Of a stretch of 64,000 nucleotides of DNA, positions 37,877 to 50,499 are shown piece by piece. Source of the DNA: Apus apus (taxonomy: Eukaryota; Chordata; Aves; Apodiformes; Apodidae); contig NC_067305.1 in the NCBI RefSeq assembly GCF_020740795.1, positions 2,480,001 to 2,544,000 of the forward strand. Direction: 5' to 3'. The position numbers and the translations under genes are program-made. Below the pieces are notes generated by a model. It was not told the origin of the DNA. It saw only the letters and a list, made by a program, of their open reading frames with translations, and ran no database searches. Every line of letters starts with the position of its first letter. The first letter of the stretch is position 1.

Positions 37877-39145
37877 CTTTGTGCATGGGTCAGCAACACC
37901 GAGCGGCCATGGCACCAAGTTTGCCTGGAAGTTGCTCTTCCTGCCTCCCCAGGGTTTGGTGCTTCATCCCTGCAGGTTCCTGCCAGCCTGGTGCTGAGCC
38001 TGCAGCTGGCAGGACCCGAGTGCTCAGCCTCTGCCTCGTGCAGCCACAGGAGGGTGCAGTGTCACCAGCTGCAGGACTGGGCCCTGGTGCTGTGCTGAGC
38101 ACTGTGCTCCTCTCCATCCCAGAAGTGAGGGAGGATGCAGGAGAGCGGGTGGGAGAGGATTTCAGGTGTCTCCTGGAAGTGCATCCTCACCCTAGAAAGA
38201 GAAGAGGCAATCAGCTGGCACTGTTTGGTGTTGGAGATGAGCTGTAGTGGCTCAGTTGTCTGCAAAACCCTTTTTTTCAGGGAGAGTCCAGGTACCCTCT
38301 GCCTTTTTTCTGTATCTCATCCTTTTACCTTTCCCCATTTCCTGGGTGTTTGTGTGAGTGGTGGAGGCCTTGGCTTGGGAAAGTGTGTGCAGCTCCAAGG
38401 TGGCTTCATCACCCCCTCAGCACAACTGAATTAATTACTGAGCCTTGTTTGCATGGCCTGGTGTGAGAGGGTCCTCAGAGAAGGTCTGGTTTTGGGTACA
38501 GGGCTGGGGGGGTGACGTTGGCCCCCAGGCACAGAAATCGAGTGTCCTTGTATGTCAAGAGTCTCTAACACTACATTTATCATCTGAGAGGGACTGGAGA
38601 CCCTGCACATCAGGGAAAAGCAAATTTCGCTGGGAAGGGGGAGGGACAGGCAGCCAAGAGCTGCTTGTTGCTGAGCAGGAAGGTTAGGGGGGTGTCTGCA
38701 GCCTCTGTCCCTCTTCCTTACACACCAAGTGTGTTTGGGGACAAGCTCCAGCAGAGAGACAGCCCCTGGTGGGGCACCAGGCCACACCTTGAGCAATTAG
38801 TTTTTCCCTGCACAGAAGCAGCACAATTCAGTTAAACCCCAAATATTTGGTTGAGTTGCTCTTTTTACGTATGTGCTGTGGGGGCTCAGACAATGGCCTG
38901 CACGGCCTGGGGAGGAAGGAAACTGCTCTTTCCACCCAGCCAGGGAACCAGCCAAAAATCCAGCCCAGCAGTTTTGCAGTCCCTTTGAACTCTGTTTTCA
39001 AACGGAGAGCCGGGACCTTCCAGTGTGACTGCCTGTAAGGAAGAGTGGCCCTTGTGCTTGTGTTGGGATGTCCCAGGGGCTGGAGAAGCTGGGAGTGGAG
39101 GTTCAGGCTGTGAACTCCCACTGACAGGCATCTCCTGGGAGCACA

Positions 39146-39370
39146 GGATCATAGAATGATTTAGGTTGGAAGGGACCTTCAAGATCATCTAGTTCCAGCC
39201 CCCTGCATGGGCAGGGACACCTCCCACCAGCCCAGGCTGCTCCAAGCCCCATCCAACCTGCCCTTCAACACTGCCAGGGATGGGGCAGCCACAGCTTCCC
39301 TGGGCAACCTGGGCCAGGCTCTCACCACCCTCACAGGGAAGAATTTCCTCCTAATGTGTAACCTAAATCT
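39146..39370 (-). mobile_element. CR1 LINE 3' fragment
   Basis: Main-subfamily CR1 in reverse orientation, from ATCATAGAATGATTTAGGTT to AATTTCCTCCTAATGTGTAA. Confidence 0.92.
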
Positions 39371-41029
39371 ACCCCCTAAATGATAGTTTTCGTATAATTG
39401 AATGTCATTTTTTCCTTCTTTTCTCAGATGAGATGAGCACATCTGCCAGGCAATACCAAAGACATTGAGACCAGAAGAGGCACCTTCTGCTCAAGTCACA
39501 CTGTGGATCCATCCAAGGAGCCGAGTCCAAAAGGCTTCAATAAGTGTTTACACAAATCCATTGGAAGTGAATTATGACTGTTAAGTGCAAAGAGACAGCT
39601 CCTGGCTCAGGTTCAGCTCTGCACTTTGTTTACTGATAGCAGAGGATGTAGGAGGATACACTGCAAAAAGTACCAAAGGTTCCTGCTTTTTTCTTAGTCC
39701 CTTTTCCTAGGCTTGCCATGGCCAGCATCCGAGGAGGGCGTAGGGCTGGTTAGGCCTTTGTGGCTTTTCCTTTCTCTGTTCCCATCTAATGGTCAGATGG
39801 TTACAAACCAGTGCTGGGTCAGCCTGGGTGGCAGCCAGGACCAGTGCCAGGAGCCCTGGCTGCTTAGTCCTGCCCCAGGGCCAGATCCTGTGGATTTGGC
39901 AATGTAGGTACCTAGAGAGGTCAGGGCAGGACACGGTGTCTGGAGGGGCTGGCTGTCCTGCAAGCTCTAGCCACCCCACACCTCAGGGAGCTGCAAACCC
40001 TCCAGCCCCTTCCCACAGCTCCCCTTGGCAATCTGCTCCTGGGCAGAGGGGTCTCATGTTCAGGGAGCTTGGTCTAAGACTGCGTTTCCATCTTCCCCCC
40101 ACAACTTTTCACCCCCTTAACTCATAATTAAAATCCTCTTACACGAAAAAAGCTCCTTGGAGATGATTTTTGGGTCCTTCTGTGTTCCCTGCGAGGCTCT
40201 GGCTGGAGATCCCCTGCCTGCTTTGCTCCTTTCCCCATGTTCTCCTCCAGGGCCCCTCTCTGTATCCAGGGCAAAGCAGAACAGTGCACGGAGATCTGGA
40301 AGAGCCCATTTTTATAACATCTACAGAACTGCCAGGTAATTCCTTACCAAGCCTCACAGATTCAGCTTTGTCATCTCAGAGACGACTTCAGGAGGAAGGA
40401 AATGGGCTCCTGCCCTTTCTTGTTTCTAATTGTTTTGTGTGTCCTGAGAGGGCTTTGGTTTTAAACCAGCAGTATTTTCTTCTTTGCCATGTTTATTCTT
40501 GACTTCAGCAGTGCATTGTCTTCTCTGGGCCACTCCACGGTGGCAGCAGGACAAGAGGAATTATGGCCTGGCAAGAGCCAGCAGGGCGAAAATGATGTAA
40601 CTGGGGAGGGAAGGGACTTCTTAAAACATTAGCAAATTCTTGAGGGCTTTTTTTTTTTTAAGCCAATACCTAAGATTACTTGCCTTTGTTACGGCTCTTC
40701 CATCCCGTGCTGGCTTTTTTAACAAAGCTGTGAAAGCTACGGTTAAAAAGGAGGATGGGAGTGTGTTGTTCAGTGTTTGGGGGAAAACCCTGGCTTGCTT
40801 TATCTGTTGTGTCTGCTGGCTGCCATCCTCAGCCTGACCTCTTGGCTTTATCACTTTTATCGGGGTGTTTTATCAGCCCGGGAGCTGCCTGCATAGCCCG
40901 GGGAGGATCTGCCTGCTCCTTTGCAGAAAGGTTTAGCTGATTAATTTTATACTGGTTGCAGGCAAGACCTGCCTTCTACCCTGATGTCAGCAGTCAGGGC
41001 GGGACTTTTACTGCCTTGTGGCTTTGAGG

Positions 41030-41151
41030 ATTTTTTTTTTATTATTATTTTTTTTTATTTTTTTTTATGATCCTGGCAAAATTCCTGAGCAAAGTTGTGG
41101 TTTTTTTTCTGGGTTTTTTTGTTTTTGTTGTTGTTGCCTTTTTTTTTTTTG
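41030..41151. repeat. T-rich low-complexity tract
   Basis: Two long T runs separated by GATCCTGGCAAAATTCCTGA, followed about 190 bp later by an A/G-rich purine tract (41355-41440). Short hydrophobic open frames here are low-complexity artefacts. Confidence 0.85.
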
Positions 41152-44100
41152 GAGCAGCCCCTATACATGCTGCCTCCGAGCTGCTCTCTTATTACTGCTC
41201 ACTTCCTGAAAGGAGACTTTTTAGCAAAGCCTCTAGCTCCAGCTCTGCCTGGGTCTGACAGAAGAAGGTTATTGAGGAAGGCGACATAAACTCTCAGCTT
41301 GGAAAAACTTTCTGACCCGCGCAGGACTGAGAGAGGAGCTTTTTTGGCTGCTGCTGGGAAAAAGGAGAAAGAAAGAAGAAGAAAAAAAAAAAGCTCAAGG
41401 AATTAAAAGGGGGGAAAAAAGAAGAAAGAAGGGAAAACGCTAGAAAAGGTAAAACACTCTTTAAAATAATTTTTCCAGAGAACACTCTTTGAGGTTGGAG
41501 TGGGGTGGTCTGGGGTGGAGGGAACGCGAATGTTCTTTGAAATCAGAACCGTCTCCCTGGAGAAGGAATGAGCCTGAAGAGCGTTGCACGCTGGAAAAAC
41601 ATTTATGAGAATGAAAACCATGTTCACCCTTCTCCAACATTCAGAGTTTCCATAAAAATGCAGGGTTGTGTTTCAAAGTGTCTGCAGACAGCAGGACTCA
41701 GGCATCTGCACTCGCACTGTCTCCCTCACCTCCCCCTATCCCCACACTGCTCCACTTTTTTTTTTTTTGCTGCATTAAGCCATCTGATCCCATGTTTGCT
41801 GCTCGAAAATGCAGCTCTTTTCTTGCACAGCTGCCGCGGGCAAAAGTCTCAATTACAGAAAGCAACAGCTCTAATCCCTGTCTCGGAATTAGATGTTCTT
41901 TGCTGTCTTCATTCTTGAGCCTGAACACATTTTGCGCTCCCTCTTTCACTGCCTCTCTCTGTCTTCAGGAGCTGCCAGTGCCTCTTTACCTCCTGCACGA
42001 TGTGCTCAGGGGATTATAAACTGTCTGCCCTGAAAAAGCTGCAATGTCATTAACTTCGTGTGCATCACCAGGCATTTGGCCCCCTTGCCCTGCTCCTCTG
42101 TTTCTTTGCTTTGATGGTGTTTTAAAGGGTGTTTGTTGTTGTTTTGTTGTTTTTTTTAAAAAAAAAGATCAGTCCCTCAGAACATGTTATTTTAAACATC
42201 AAAGTAAATATTAGTGATGGTGAAATGCCAGAAGATTATCTCATTAGAGCTGAAGGAGCTTGTGCTATAAATAGAAAGGAGTTTATAGAATAACCTTGGC
42301 AAATATCTTCCAGAGGGGAAGAATCAAACCAAGAGGGGGACTGGCCGGGGCTGCTCCAGGGCAAGTACCTGCTCCAGCACCAGCCCCGGCTGGGCAGCAA
42401 CATTTAAAATTCCCATCAGAGGGGCTCAATTTTGGGGGCTTTTCTGGCCAAACCTATGCCGGGATATAAACCTCAGGGGACGTTTGTTTTCTTCTTTCAG
42501 TCCATGCCAATTCCCATGTTGGCTGGAGGGAGCTGGGCCACACCAGAGATCTGCTTCTGATTCTGGTGGTTACTGCTCCTGTGAGCAGAGCTCACGAGGT
42601 GACAAAGTGAGACCTGCATGAAGGGTGAGAGCAGGAAGATTTTTTGAAGCCTTTGTTTGGCTCTGGTCTCCCCCCACGCTGGGGATGGTAGGAGGGGAAG
42701 TGCTTTGTTGAGAGCCCAGGTAGTTCCCCAGCCTGCACGGGGGGTGTTCCATCTGCTCTGCTTGCCATGGCCTTGCCCAGACTAGTCTGCAATGCCTCTT
42801 GTCAGTGAGGTTTCCTCCAGTTCTTGGGAGGTTGTTCCAGTGTCGTGAAGTTTCTCCATATATGGAACGTGCCGAGTGCTCCGGTTGCTCCATCCTTGGC
42901 TTCCCATTGTTCCTGCTTTGCCCCACGGCAGCACCCTCTGCTTTCCTTCTCCTCCTTAGATCCCTAAAACCTCCAGAGCTGCTCAGTGTGTCTCTAGTTG
43001 CATTCCCCGAGCCGCTGCTTGTTGGGTGGAATGGGAGAGGTCCTGTCATCTCCTGTACATCAGGCTTTTCCCAGATAAAACTCAGGGGCTGAACTGTTTC
43101 ATTTGGCAGAGGAAGACCCCGATGGGGTGAAGTGTAGGCCTGAAGGAAGGCAGTGCCTGCCCAACATAAACAGTGTCTGCTACTCAGGGGAAAGGCCTTT
43201 TAAGGACCAAGATGCAAACCTGTAAGATGAGAGGCTCTGTTATCACCCATGGGGACTTTTTGGGGAAGGGTCACTGCTTATCCCCACATGAAGCCCTGCT
43301 CCATGGGCTCAGCTGCCCCAAGGAGCAGCTCTGAAGAGGCCTTCTCAGCACAGGTTGCATCAGGCCCACCCAGGGGATGACCCTCTTCAAGTACTTCTCA
43401 AAAGCTTATCTGAACCCCCCAACTCCAAAAACCACTTTTCTTGCCAAGTTTCCAGCAATTAGTTCATTCTAAGCCAGAAACACTGCAGGATGTGTTTGTC
43501 ACGTCCTGTCCTGCCTAGATCTCAAGTTAACACAAATGAACTTGAAACAAACAGAATTTGGACCAAATTTGTCAAGTTTTCAATTCACTAGTGCTTTGGG
43601 TGATGTCAGCTCAGATGTGCTGAAGACAGGCAAGTCAAAAAGCTTCACTTGACCCCACCCCCATAGGAAACATATGCAGGGCAAACATTTCCTGGGAATC
43701 GCTAAGCAGGTCAGACCTCATGCACTGCTGAGAAACATGGAAAACCACCAGCCAAGATACAGACTTAATTTTTCAGCACTAAAGGAGGTTTTAAAGGGAC
43801 ACCATCAGAGCAGGTTTTCCCATCTTGGTTATTCTGAGTGTCCTCGATTCAGTCTGCAATCAATTCAGCAACTGGGAGATTTTCCACTGAGAAAACCCTG
43901 CCAAAATATTTATCTCCATCTGACTCCAGTGGAGCAGTGTCAGTGGCATGTGTTAAGTGCAGGGTCTTCATCTGGCTGCTCCAGTGCTGCTGCATTCTCC
44001 CAGGCTGGGAACAGAATCCTTGGGCTATGCCATGTCCAGCTATTCAGCATCTTTACATTTCTCTTTGACACCCCAACCCACTGTTACTGCTGCTCTTTCC

Positions 44101-46097
44101 CACTTTTTTGTCACAGCCTCATTTTTAAAGGCAAAATGTGTTCAAATTAATCTCTCTTTGAGTAGTCCTGCAGATTCTTCTGAACTCAAACATTCATGAA
44201 TGTTGGTTCCAGCTGAGCTGAACTGGCAGGTGAGATCCTGGCCTTCTACTGTTGGAGTTGTGCCACTGAGCTCAACAGGATGGAGGGTTCACCCCAAAGT
44301 GGCTTTGATCAAAACCACAGTGCACATGATGAGTTCAGTCCTATTGGGGTTAGCAGCTCTTCATCCCTTGGCCATGAAGGAAGGCACCTCCTCAAGGCAC
44401 AGAAGAATGTACTTGGTGGCCTTTGGGCTGCAAATTCCCCGTTAGGAAGCCACACGTGCTCGTGAGTCGGCGTTTTTTCTGTTGCACCCTGCCCTTCCCC
44501 ACCAAATCCAAACCATCTGGGCCATATGTTTCCCTGAAGAGAGAACCTGCAGGGAGGGGAAAAAAGGGGCCTATAAACTCTCTGCAGAGCAGATCTCATG
44601 GAGCTCCGCTTAAGGAAGCCAGAGCCTGGAAAAGATCTGCAGATCTTTTGGATCTGTACGGGCTGGAGGGAGCCCATAGCCTGGTGTGGTCTGCAGGACT
44701 TCATCCAGCTGCAGAGCTCCCCTGGCACGTTCCTTTGTGGTTACATGTCTTGGGGTCTGTGGGTTCTCACTGTCATGGTCCTGCCTTGCACCAAGGGGTC
44801 TCAGGGTGCTTGCATGGGGGACACGTGCTCCTGCACTGCCTGCTTAGCTGCTGCCAGGTCACTTCTCCTTGGTTTGCCCTGTGAACGAAACCAGGAGCAT
44901 TTGCCAGCTTGCAGGGAGCCTTTGAGAGGCTCCAGGGAGAGGCAGAAGCTGGGCTGTGGGTTTGGTTTTGTGCTCTCCTGCCCAGGGGGCTGGGTCTGCC
45001 TGCACAGCTGCAGTGGGGGTCCCTAGGGCTGGGAGCACAGAGCCAAGCAGGCAGCGGGGCAGGTAGAGCAGATCAGGAGGAGCCACATCTCTGGCCAACC
45101 AGGGCTCCTCTCCCTTTCTCTGTCACCACAATGCAGCCACTTCAGTTTCTGGTTTCTTGGAAGGACAGCATGGTCCAAACTGACTTTGATGCTTCAGGGT
45201 CCTGCTCTACAGCTCACTGCGTTTCCTCCACGCCACTCCTGTATGTGACCCCCTGAGACAGCATGGGTTTTGTGATCCAAACCTGATCCAGTGTCTGAGC
45301 TAACCCTGTTGTGGGAGTGAGGTGGGACCAGAGCTCCCCCCGAGTCCCTTCCAACCTCAGTTGGTTCAGTCTGGCAGGACTGGATCAGCAGTGGGTGCTG
45401 GGGGCAGGCAGTGCCGTGGATCCCTTCCCCTCTCCAGGATGGTGCCACTGCTGGATGCAGCATTAGACACTGCTGTGCCATGGGGATGCTGTGCTGTGGT
45501 GGTGGTACAAGGAGCTGCTGACCTCTGTGCTCGCTGCAGGTCCTGTGGTGCTCCCCACAGCCCTTCTGGGTGACAGGAGTGGCCTCGGGTGCTTGTCTTG
45601 GCAAGCTCAGCACGGCTCTCTTGTCTCTCCAGCTTCAGCAGTTGAGCCTGTGCTGGACTGTGGGTGCACGTGGGGTGGCAGGTGATGAGGGGGGCTGTAG
45701 TGGGCTCTGCTCCCTCCTGGCAATGCACATGCAGTCTGGTGACCAGACATGACTTTGTCAGAGGGTCCCAACACAGGTAACAGCAGCACTGTGGATGTGG
45801 GGGGGTGACCTGAGGCTGGGTTAACAAAGGAGTCAAATCTAGGGTGTCACGCTGGGTGTGTGAGCTGTGACAGGACTTTGTTAAGCTGGAACTGTATAAA
45901 ACCTGCTGCTGCCTGAGCTGGGAGAAGCAGCAGTGGCAGTTCTGCAGGTGAGTGGAGCTCAGTGTTTGGCACAGGGGGGTGTTTGTCTTTATGCAACCCC
46001 AGGGCTCGGTGCCCTGCCGTGCTGTGTGGTGTTGTGTAAGCACCGGGAGCGCTGAAGGGCTGCAGCTGGAGCCAGCCCTGCTGGGATCAGGATGGCT

Positions 46098-46405
46098 GCT
46101 TCCCTGCTGCTTCCCTGCCTGCTTCCCTGCTTCTTCCCTGCTTCTTCCTTGCCTGCTTCCCTGCTGCTTCCTTGCCTGCTTCCCTGCTGCTTCCTTGCCT
46201 GCTTCCTTGCCTGCTTCCCTGCCTGTTTCCCTGTCTGCTTCCCTGCCTGCTTCCCTGCCTGCTTCCCTGTCTGCTTCCCTGTCTGCTTCCCTGCCTGCTT
46301 CCCTGCCGCTTCCCTGCTTCTTCCCTGCCTGCTTCCCTGCTTCTTCCCTGCTTCTTCCCTGCTGCTTCCCTGCTGCTTCCCAGCTGCTTCCCTGCCTGCC
46401 CAGAG
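46098..46405. repeat. 12-bp minisatellite (TTCCCTGCCTGC-type)
   Basis: About 300 bp of CTGCTTCCCTGC variants (TTCCTTGCC, TTCCCTGTC, TTCTTCCC). Plus-strand frames read poly-SLPAC-like and the minus strand GSRQ/GKQA-like repeats, giving a spurious 363-codon minus-strand frame (45366-46457). Confidence 0.95.
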
Positions 46406-46759
46406 GGGTGAGTGCTCTGGCCTTCCCAGAGCCTGGGGCAGTTTCCTGGCATCCCAAGCACAGCAGAGCTGTGTTGCTCCATGCTGGTGCAGAGGCAGCA
46501 GCAGGAGCTGGTTGAGCAGAGAGGCCCAGGAGATCTGGATTTCTCTCCTGGCTGTGCTTAACCCTGCAGAGAGAAGAGGTTTATGAAGGCCTGGAGATGC
46601 CTGATATAAAACCAGCATTTATTTGTGCATGGTATATCTAGAGGGATTGGTGGGGCAGGATGGCATGCAGAGAGGGGTGTGGGTATGGAACACTGGTGTG
46701 CCTGCAGATAATGTGTATCCTTGTAGGGATAGTGTGTATCCTGGTAGGGACAGGGTATA

Positions 46760-46850
46760 TCAACCTGCTCTGGGGATCCTGCTCTAGCAGGGGGTTGGAC
46801 TGGATGATCTCCAGAGATCCTTTGCAACCCTGACCACTCTGTGATTCTGC
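46760..46850 (+). mobile_element. CR1 3' tip, second subfamily
   Basis: GATCCTGCTCTAGCAGGGGG to CACTCTGTGATTCTG; only the terminal 90 bases remain. Confidence 0.88.
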
Positions 46851-48455
46851 CTGCATGCATGTGGATGGCATGTTCATACCTACATGCGTGTGGTTGGCAG
46901 GGGCACTGTATGGCAGGGGAGATGTGCTTTCTTTTAATGACTGCTGGGTTGTCTTTTTTACTCTGCTGGTTTGTGCATGGCTGAAGCCTGCAAGGAGAGA
47001 GGTGGCAGGGGGCCAGCAAGTCTGGGTCACATGGAGAGCCTCCAAACTATTGCATAAGGCCCGTCTGAAAGTGGACCTGCTTGGTGGAGTCATCTCCTTA
47101 ACGTAAAACAAGTCCCAGGCTGGGAGCATTTTGGTTGCATCTGGCTGAAGTTTTCTGAGCTAGCAACTAGTTTTGGGCTCAGCCCTGGGGCTCATGCTGC
47201 CCTGTGCCCAGCACCCCTGATGGATGATGATAGGAGCTGGCACTGCTCTCATGCTTTCCTGTTGGGGACCTCCAAGCATTTTACCACACTTGGAGAAATG
47301 CAGTGACCCCCAGATAGGGCCAGATCTTTATGTAACACAGAGATAGGATTTCCAGAAAGCCAAGCAGTTGGTGTCAGAGAGAGGTCAGTGCTCCCAGCTC
47401 CCCGCTCGTGTGCCCTCACTTTGCCATGGGTTTCTTTTTCCCCTTTGCTGGTGAAATTAAAGATCCCAACTAATTGTGGAGAGGAGCAAGGGGGTCTTTC
47501 AGTCCTTCCCTCACTGAGCTTGCAAGGAATAGACTTGACTGTAAAACAATCCTTGTGTTTTGTTGGTTGTTTTTTTTAAAAAAAAAAAAAAACAACCAAA
47601 AACCCTACTCCCACACAGTTCTGGAGGGAGCCCAAGCCCCTGTGAAGCTTGTACAAAGGGATGGAGGGTGTGCCCAGCTAGAGCTCAGCAGGGCCCAGCC
47701 TGGGGGGCAGCAGCCAGGCTGTCAGAGGGGGCTGGTTGTCCCAAGGCTGTGAGAGGGTTCCCCCTGCTCACCAGGCTGATACTGGGGGGCTGATGGGGGG
47801 GGATGAAGACCCAGGCTCAGCCCCCTCACCTCTTGGGTTCAGCCTGGATTTCCCACATTGCTGGTAAGCACCCTCAGATGGGGTTGGATCTCATTTTAAG
47901 TGCAAAAGCAGCATCTCTCCTGCAGGCCAGCTCTAACTTTGACCCCGCAGTGGCTGGGATGGGCAAAGAGCTGCTCTTGGGGTGAGATGCAACAGCCCGT
48001 TCAGGCACAGGGGCTGCAGGGCTCAGCCTGGTGGGTGTCAGCAGGAAAGGGAAAGGCAAAAGCCCTGGTCCTTCCTCCAGCGTGGGCTTCAGAACAACCA
48101 GAGGGATGGTGAAGGGATCCTAAAGGGTTGCTGTGGAGCAGCTCAGGCAGTAACCACCCCCTGGCTGGAGGCTGCTGTTTTCTGGTGAGCAGTGATAACT
48201 ACATGTTTCTAATTCCTTGCTTGCCGTGCCCCCAGAGAGGCCAGGCGTGGAGCAGCAAAGCAGATTAAGGCTCAGCCTCTTGTTTTCTGTTCTGCAGACC
48301 TGTGACTTTAACCCATTTTTCACATTCTGTGGCTGATGCTTCTTAACTGCTGAGCAGTTCACGCTGATTTTTCTGTTTTTAACCCATAACTCTGCTCCAG
48401 AGCTGAGCAATGACTTCCCAGTGGAAGTCCTGTCGTGTTGGCAGGATGACTGCAA

Positions 48456-48477
48456 AAAAAAAAAAAAAAAAAAAAAG
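48456..48477. repeat. Poly(A) run, 22 bases
   Basis: A pure A run after GGATGACTGC. It could be a microsatellite or a decayed retrotransposon tail; no retrogene is seen directly upstream. Confidence 0.9.
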
Positions 48478-48989
48478 GCTTCTGCCATTTGCAACTCAGC
48501 ATGTTCTCAACTTAGCAGTCCAGCCAAGTATTTTGTCGGGAATATCAGGACAGGCTCATGCTGCAAGCCAGGGAGGTCTCGGGAAGCTTTGCATCCACCC
48601 ACGAGCTCAAATCCCGCCCGGCATCTGGCCAGGAGGTGCAGCATGGCCCAGGGGAGCACTGCTGTTTACTCTGTCCTCAGGAACATGCAGGAACCTGCCA
48701 GGAGCTGGGGTGGTAGCATCTCACACATGAAAAGCCTGCAGCTCCTGGGGGGCACAGCCCAGAGTGGGGGACTCACCTGTGCCAGCCCCCGGGGTGTGGA
48801 GCCAAAGGGGGTGAGAAAGAGGGAGGTAGGAATGGTGAGAAGTGTTTTGGGAGAGGTTTCAAGGAAAAGGAGGCAGGGGTGTTGGTGGTGGCTTTGCTTG
48901 TCCCCCACTGCTCTTTCCTTCCCCTCCTTATACTGCAGACAGCAGGAGAGGCCAGAAGTGCTGGTGGAGATGGGAGGGCTGGTGGTATA

Positions 48990-49228
48990 AGGCTATCAGG
49001 TTGGTCAAACATGACTTCCTCTTGGTAAAACCACGTTGACTGTTCTTCATGACCCCCTTATCCTTGATATGCCTAGAGATAGTGCCAAGAACAAGTTGTT
49101 CCATCACCTTCCCAGGCATGGAGGTGATGCTGACAGGTCTATGGTTACCTGGGTCCTCCTTCTTGTAGACTGGAGTGACATTTGCTGTCCTCCAGTCCTC
49201 AGGCACCTCTCCTGATGCTGTCATTCTG
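48990..49228 (-). mobile_element. CR1 ORF2 reverse-transcriptase fragment
   Basis: The minus strand encodes a continuous stretch of a non-LTR retrotransposon reverse transcriptase: VPEDWRTANVTPVYKKED, GNHRPVSITSMPGKVMEQ and QRGFTKRKSCLTNL. The NxRPVS block and the following GKVMEQ and GFxxxxS motifs are the N-terminal part of the CR1-type RT domain. The catalytic FADD region is absent. It is the only protein-coding CR1 piece I see in the window and is truncated at both ends. Confidence 0.88.
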
Positions 49229-50499
49229 TGTATGGAGAGCAGCTGGGTGCAGTGGGGGCAGAGCAAGGTGTCCCCCCTAGGCCATGCACTGCAAACAGGC
49301 CCTGTCTGTGCCTGAGCTGAGCTCTGATTCCTTTGCTATGGTAGTGACTGGCTCACTCCTCTGATCTGGTCCAAGAAACCTGCTAAACATGCAGGTCAGC
49401 TGCACTGAGCCTGCTGGTTGTTGGGCTTGATTGAAAGCGTGTGAAAACGTTTGATTTGCTTTGAAGACTCTGGAGTTTTTTATATCTGGCCAGAGCCATC
49501 TGACTGTTTTCTTATAATGAAAAGGCTGGCCTGAGCCACCAGGGATGGTCTTCTGCTGGCTGCCCTTGGATGTGTGCTGGAGACCTGGGTGCTGGAGGTG
49601 GCCACCAGCACATGCAGCTCTGCAAGGCTGACCAGACAAAGGTGCCATTGAGTTATCTTGCTTTTAAGACATTCCAGTCCCCAATTATTTCCTCAACCCT
49701 CACACTTTCTGTGAGGCCCCCCCATGTGCTGATTCTCACAAGGAGGTGGAGACAGGGCTGGTGGTCTTGGTGTCCCCTTGCTGTGATGGTGCCTGTCTCC
49801 ATGGGTCAGGCAGCAACAGGCATGTGGCATTTTTCTGAGTGTCCCCTGGGTACAGGAGCTTGGGTTGAAACTAGGACAGACCCTGGAGACCACGCAGAGG
49901 AGTTGTCCATCTGCCCTGTGAGAGTATTTGGGAAGCAGATTTCAGCCAAGGGTTTACAGACCAAACTTGTGGGCCCCCATGAAGCAGCGACAGCAGGTGA
50001 GAGGGGAGGTGTGTTTTTCAGAAAACGTGGCAATTTTAGGATGGACATCCAGGAGCTGCAAGCACTGTGTGGCCGTGGTGGGCAGCTGTGGTCACGAGCA
50101 GGAGGTAACAGCCCACGGTGTGGAGCAGGGGTTCTGGGTTCTGAGAGTTCTGGTGATGCTGCTGCCAAGTGCTTCTCCATGGCCCTGGCAGGGCCCAGGA
50201 GCTACATGTTCCAGAACCCTGCAGTCCCCACCATACTCAGCTTGGTTTCCAAAGAAAATAAGGCCCATGGAGCAAGCCATGTGTTTGCAGCTTTTCACCC
50301 CAGTGATGGCTTTTGAACTGGTAAGACCATTTCAAGTTGGAGTGGCTGGAGATGCAGGAATCTCTACGGTGCTGTGTTTGCAGGGGCTGTGGGCAGTGGC
50401 CACGTAGCTGCTGTCCTGTGGGTTTGAAGTCCAGCTGAGCCCATTAGCAGGGTCAGGAGGGAGCTGGGCTCAAAGCTGGCCAAGCTGTGGGACATGGCA

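Noticed and set aside
45366-46457. 363-codon minus-strand frame with GSRQ/GKQA repeats, and plus-strand cysteine/proline-rich frames
   Set aside because: The repeat part is the 12-bp minisatellite; the rest has no recognisable domain or splice context.
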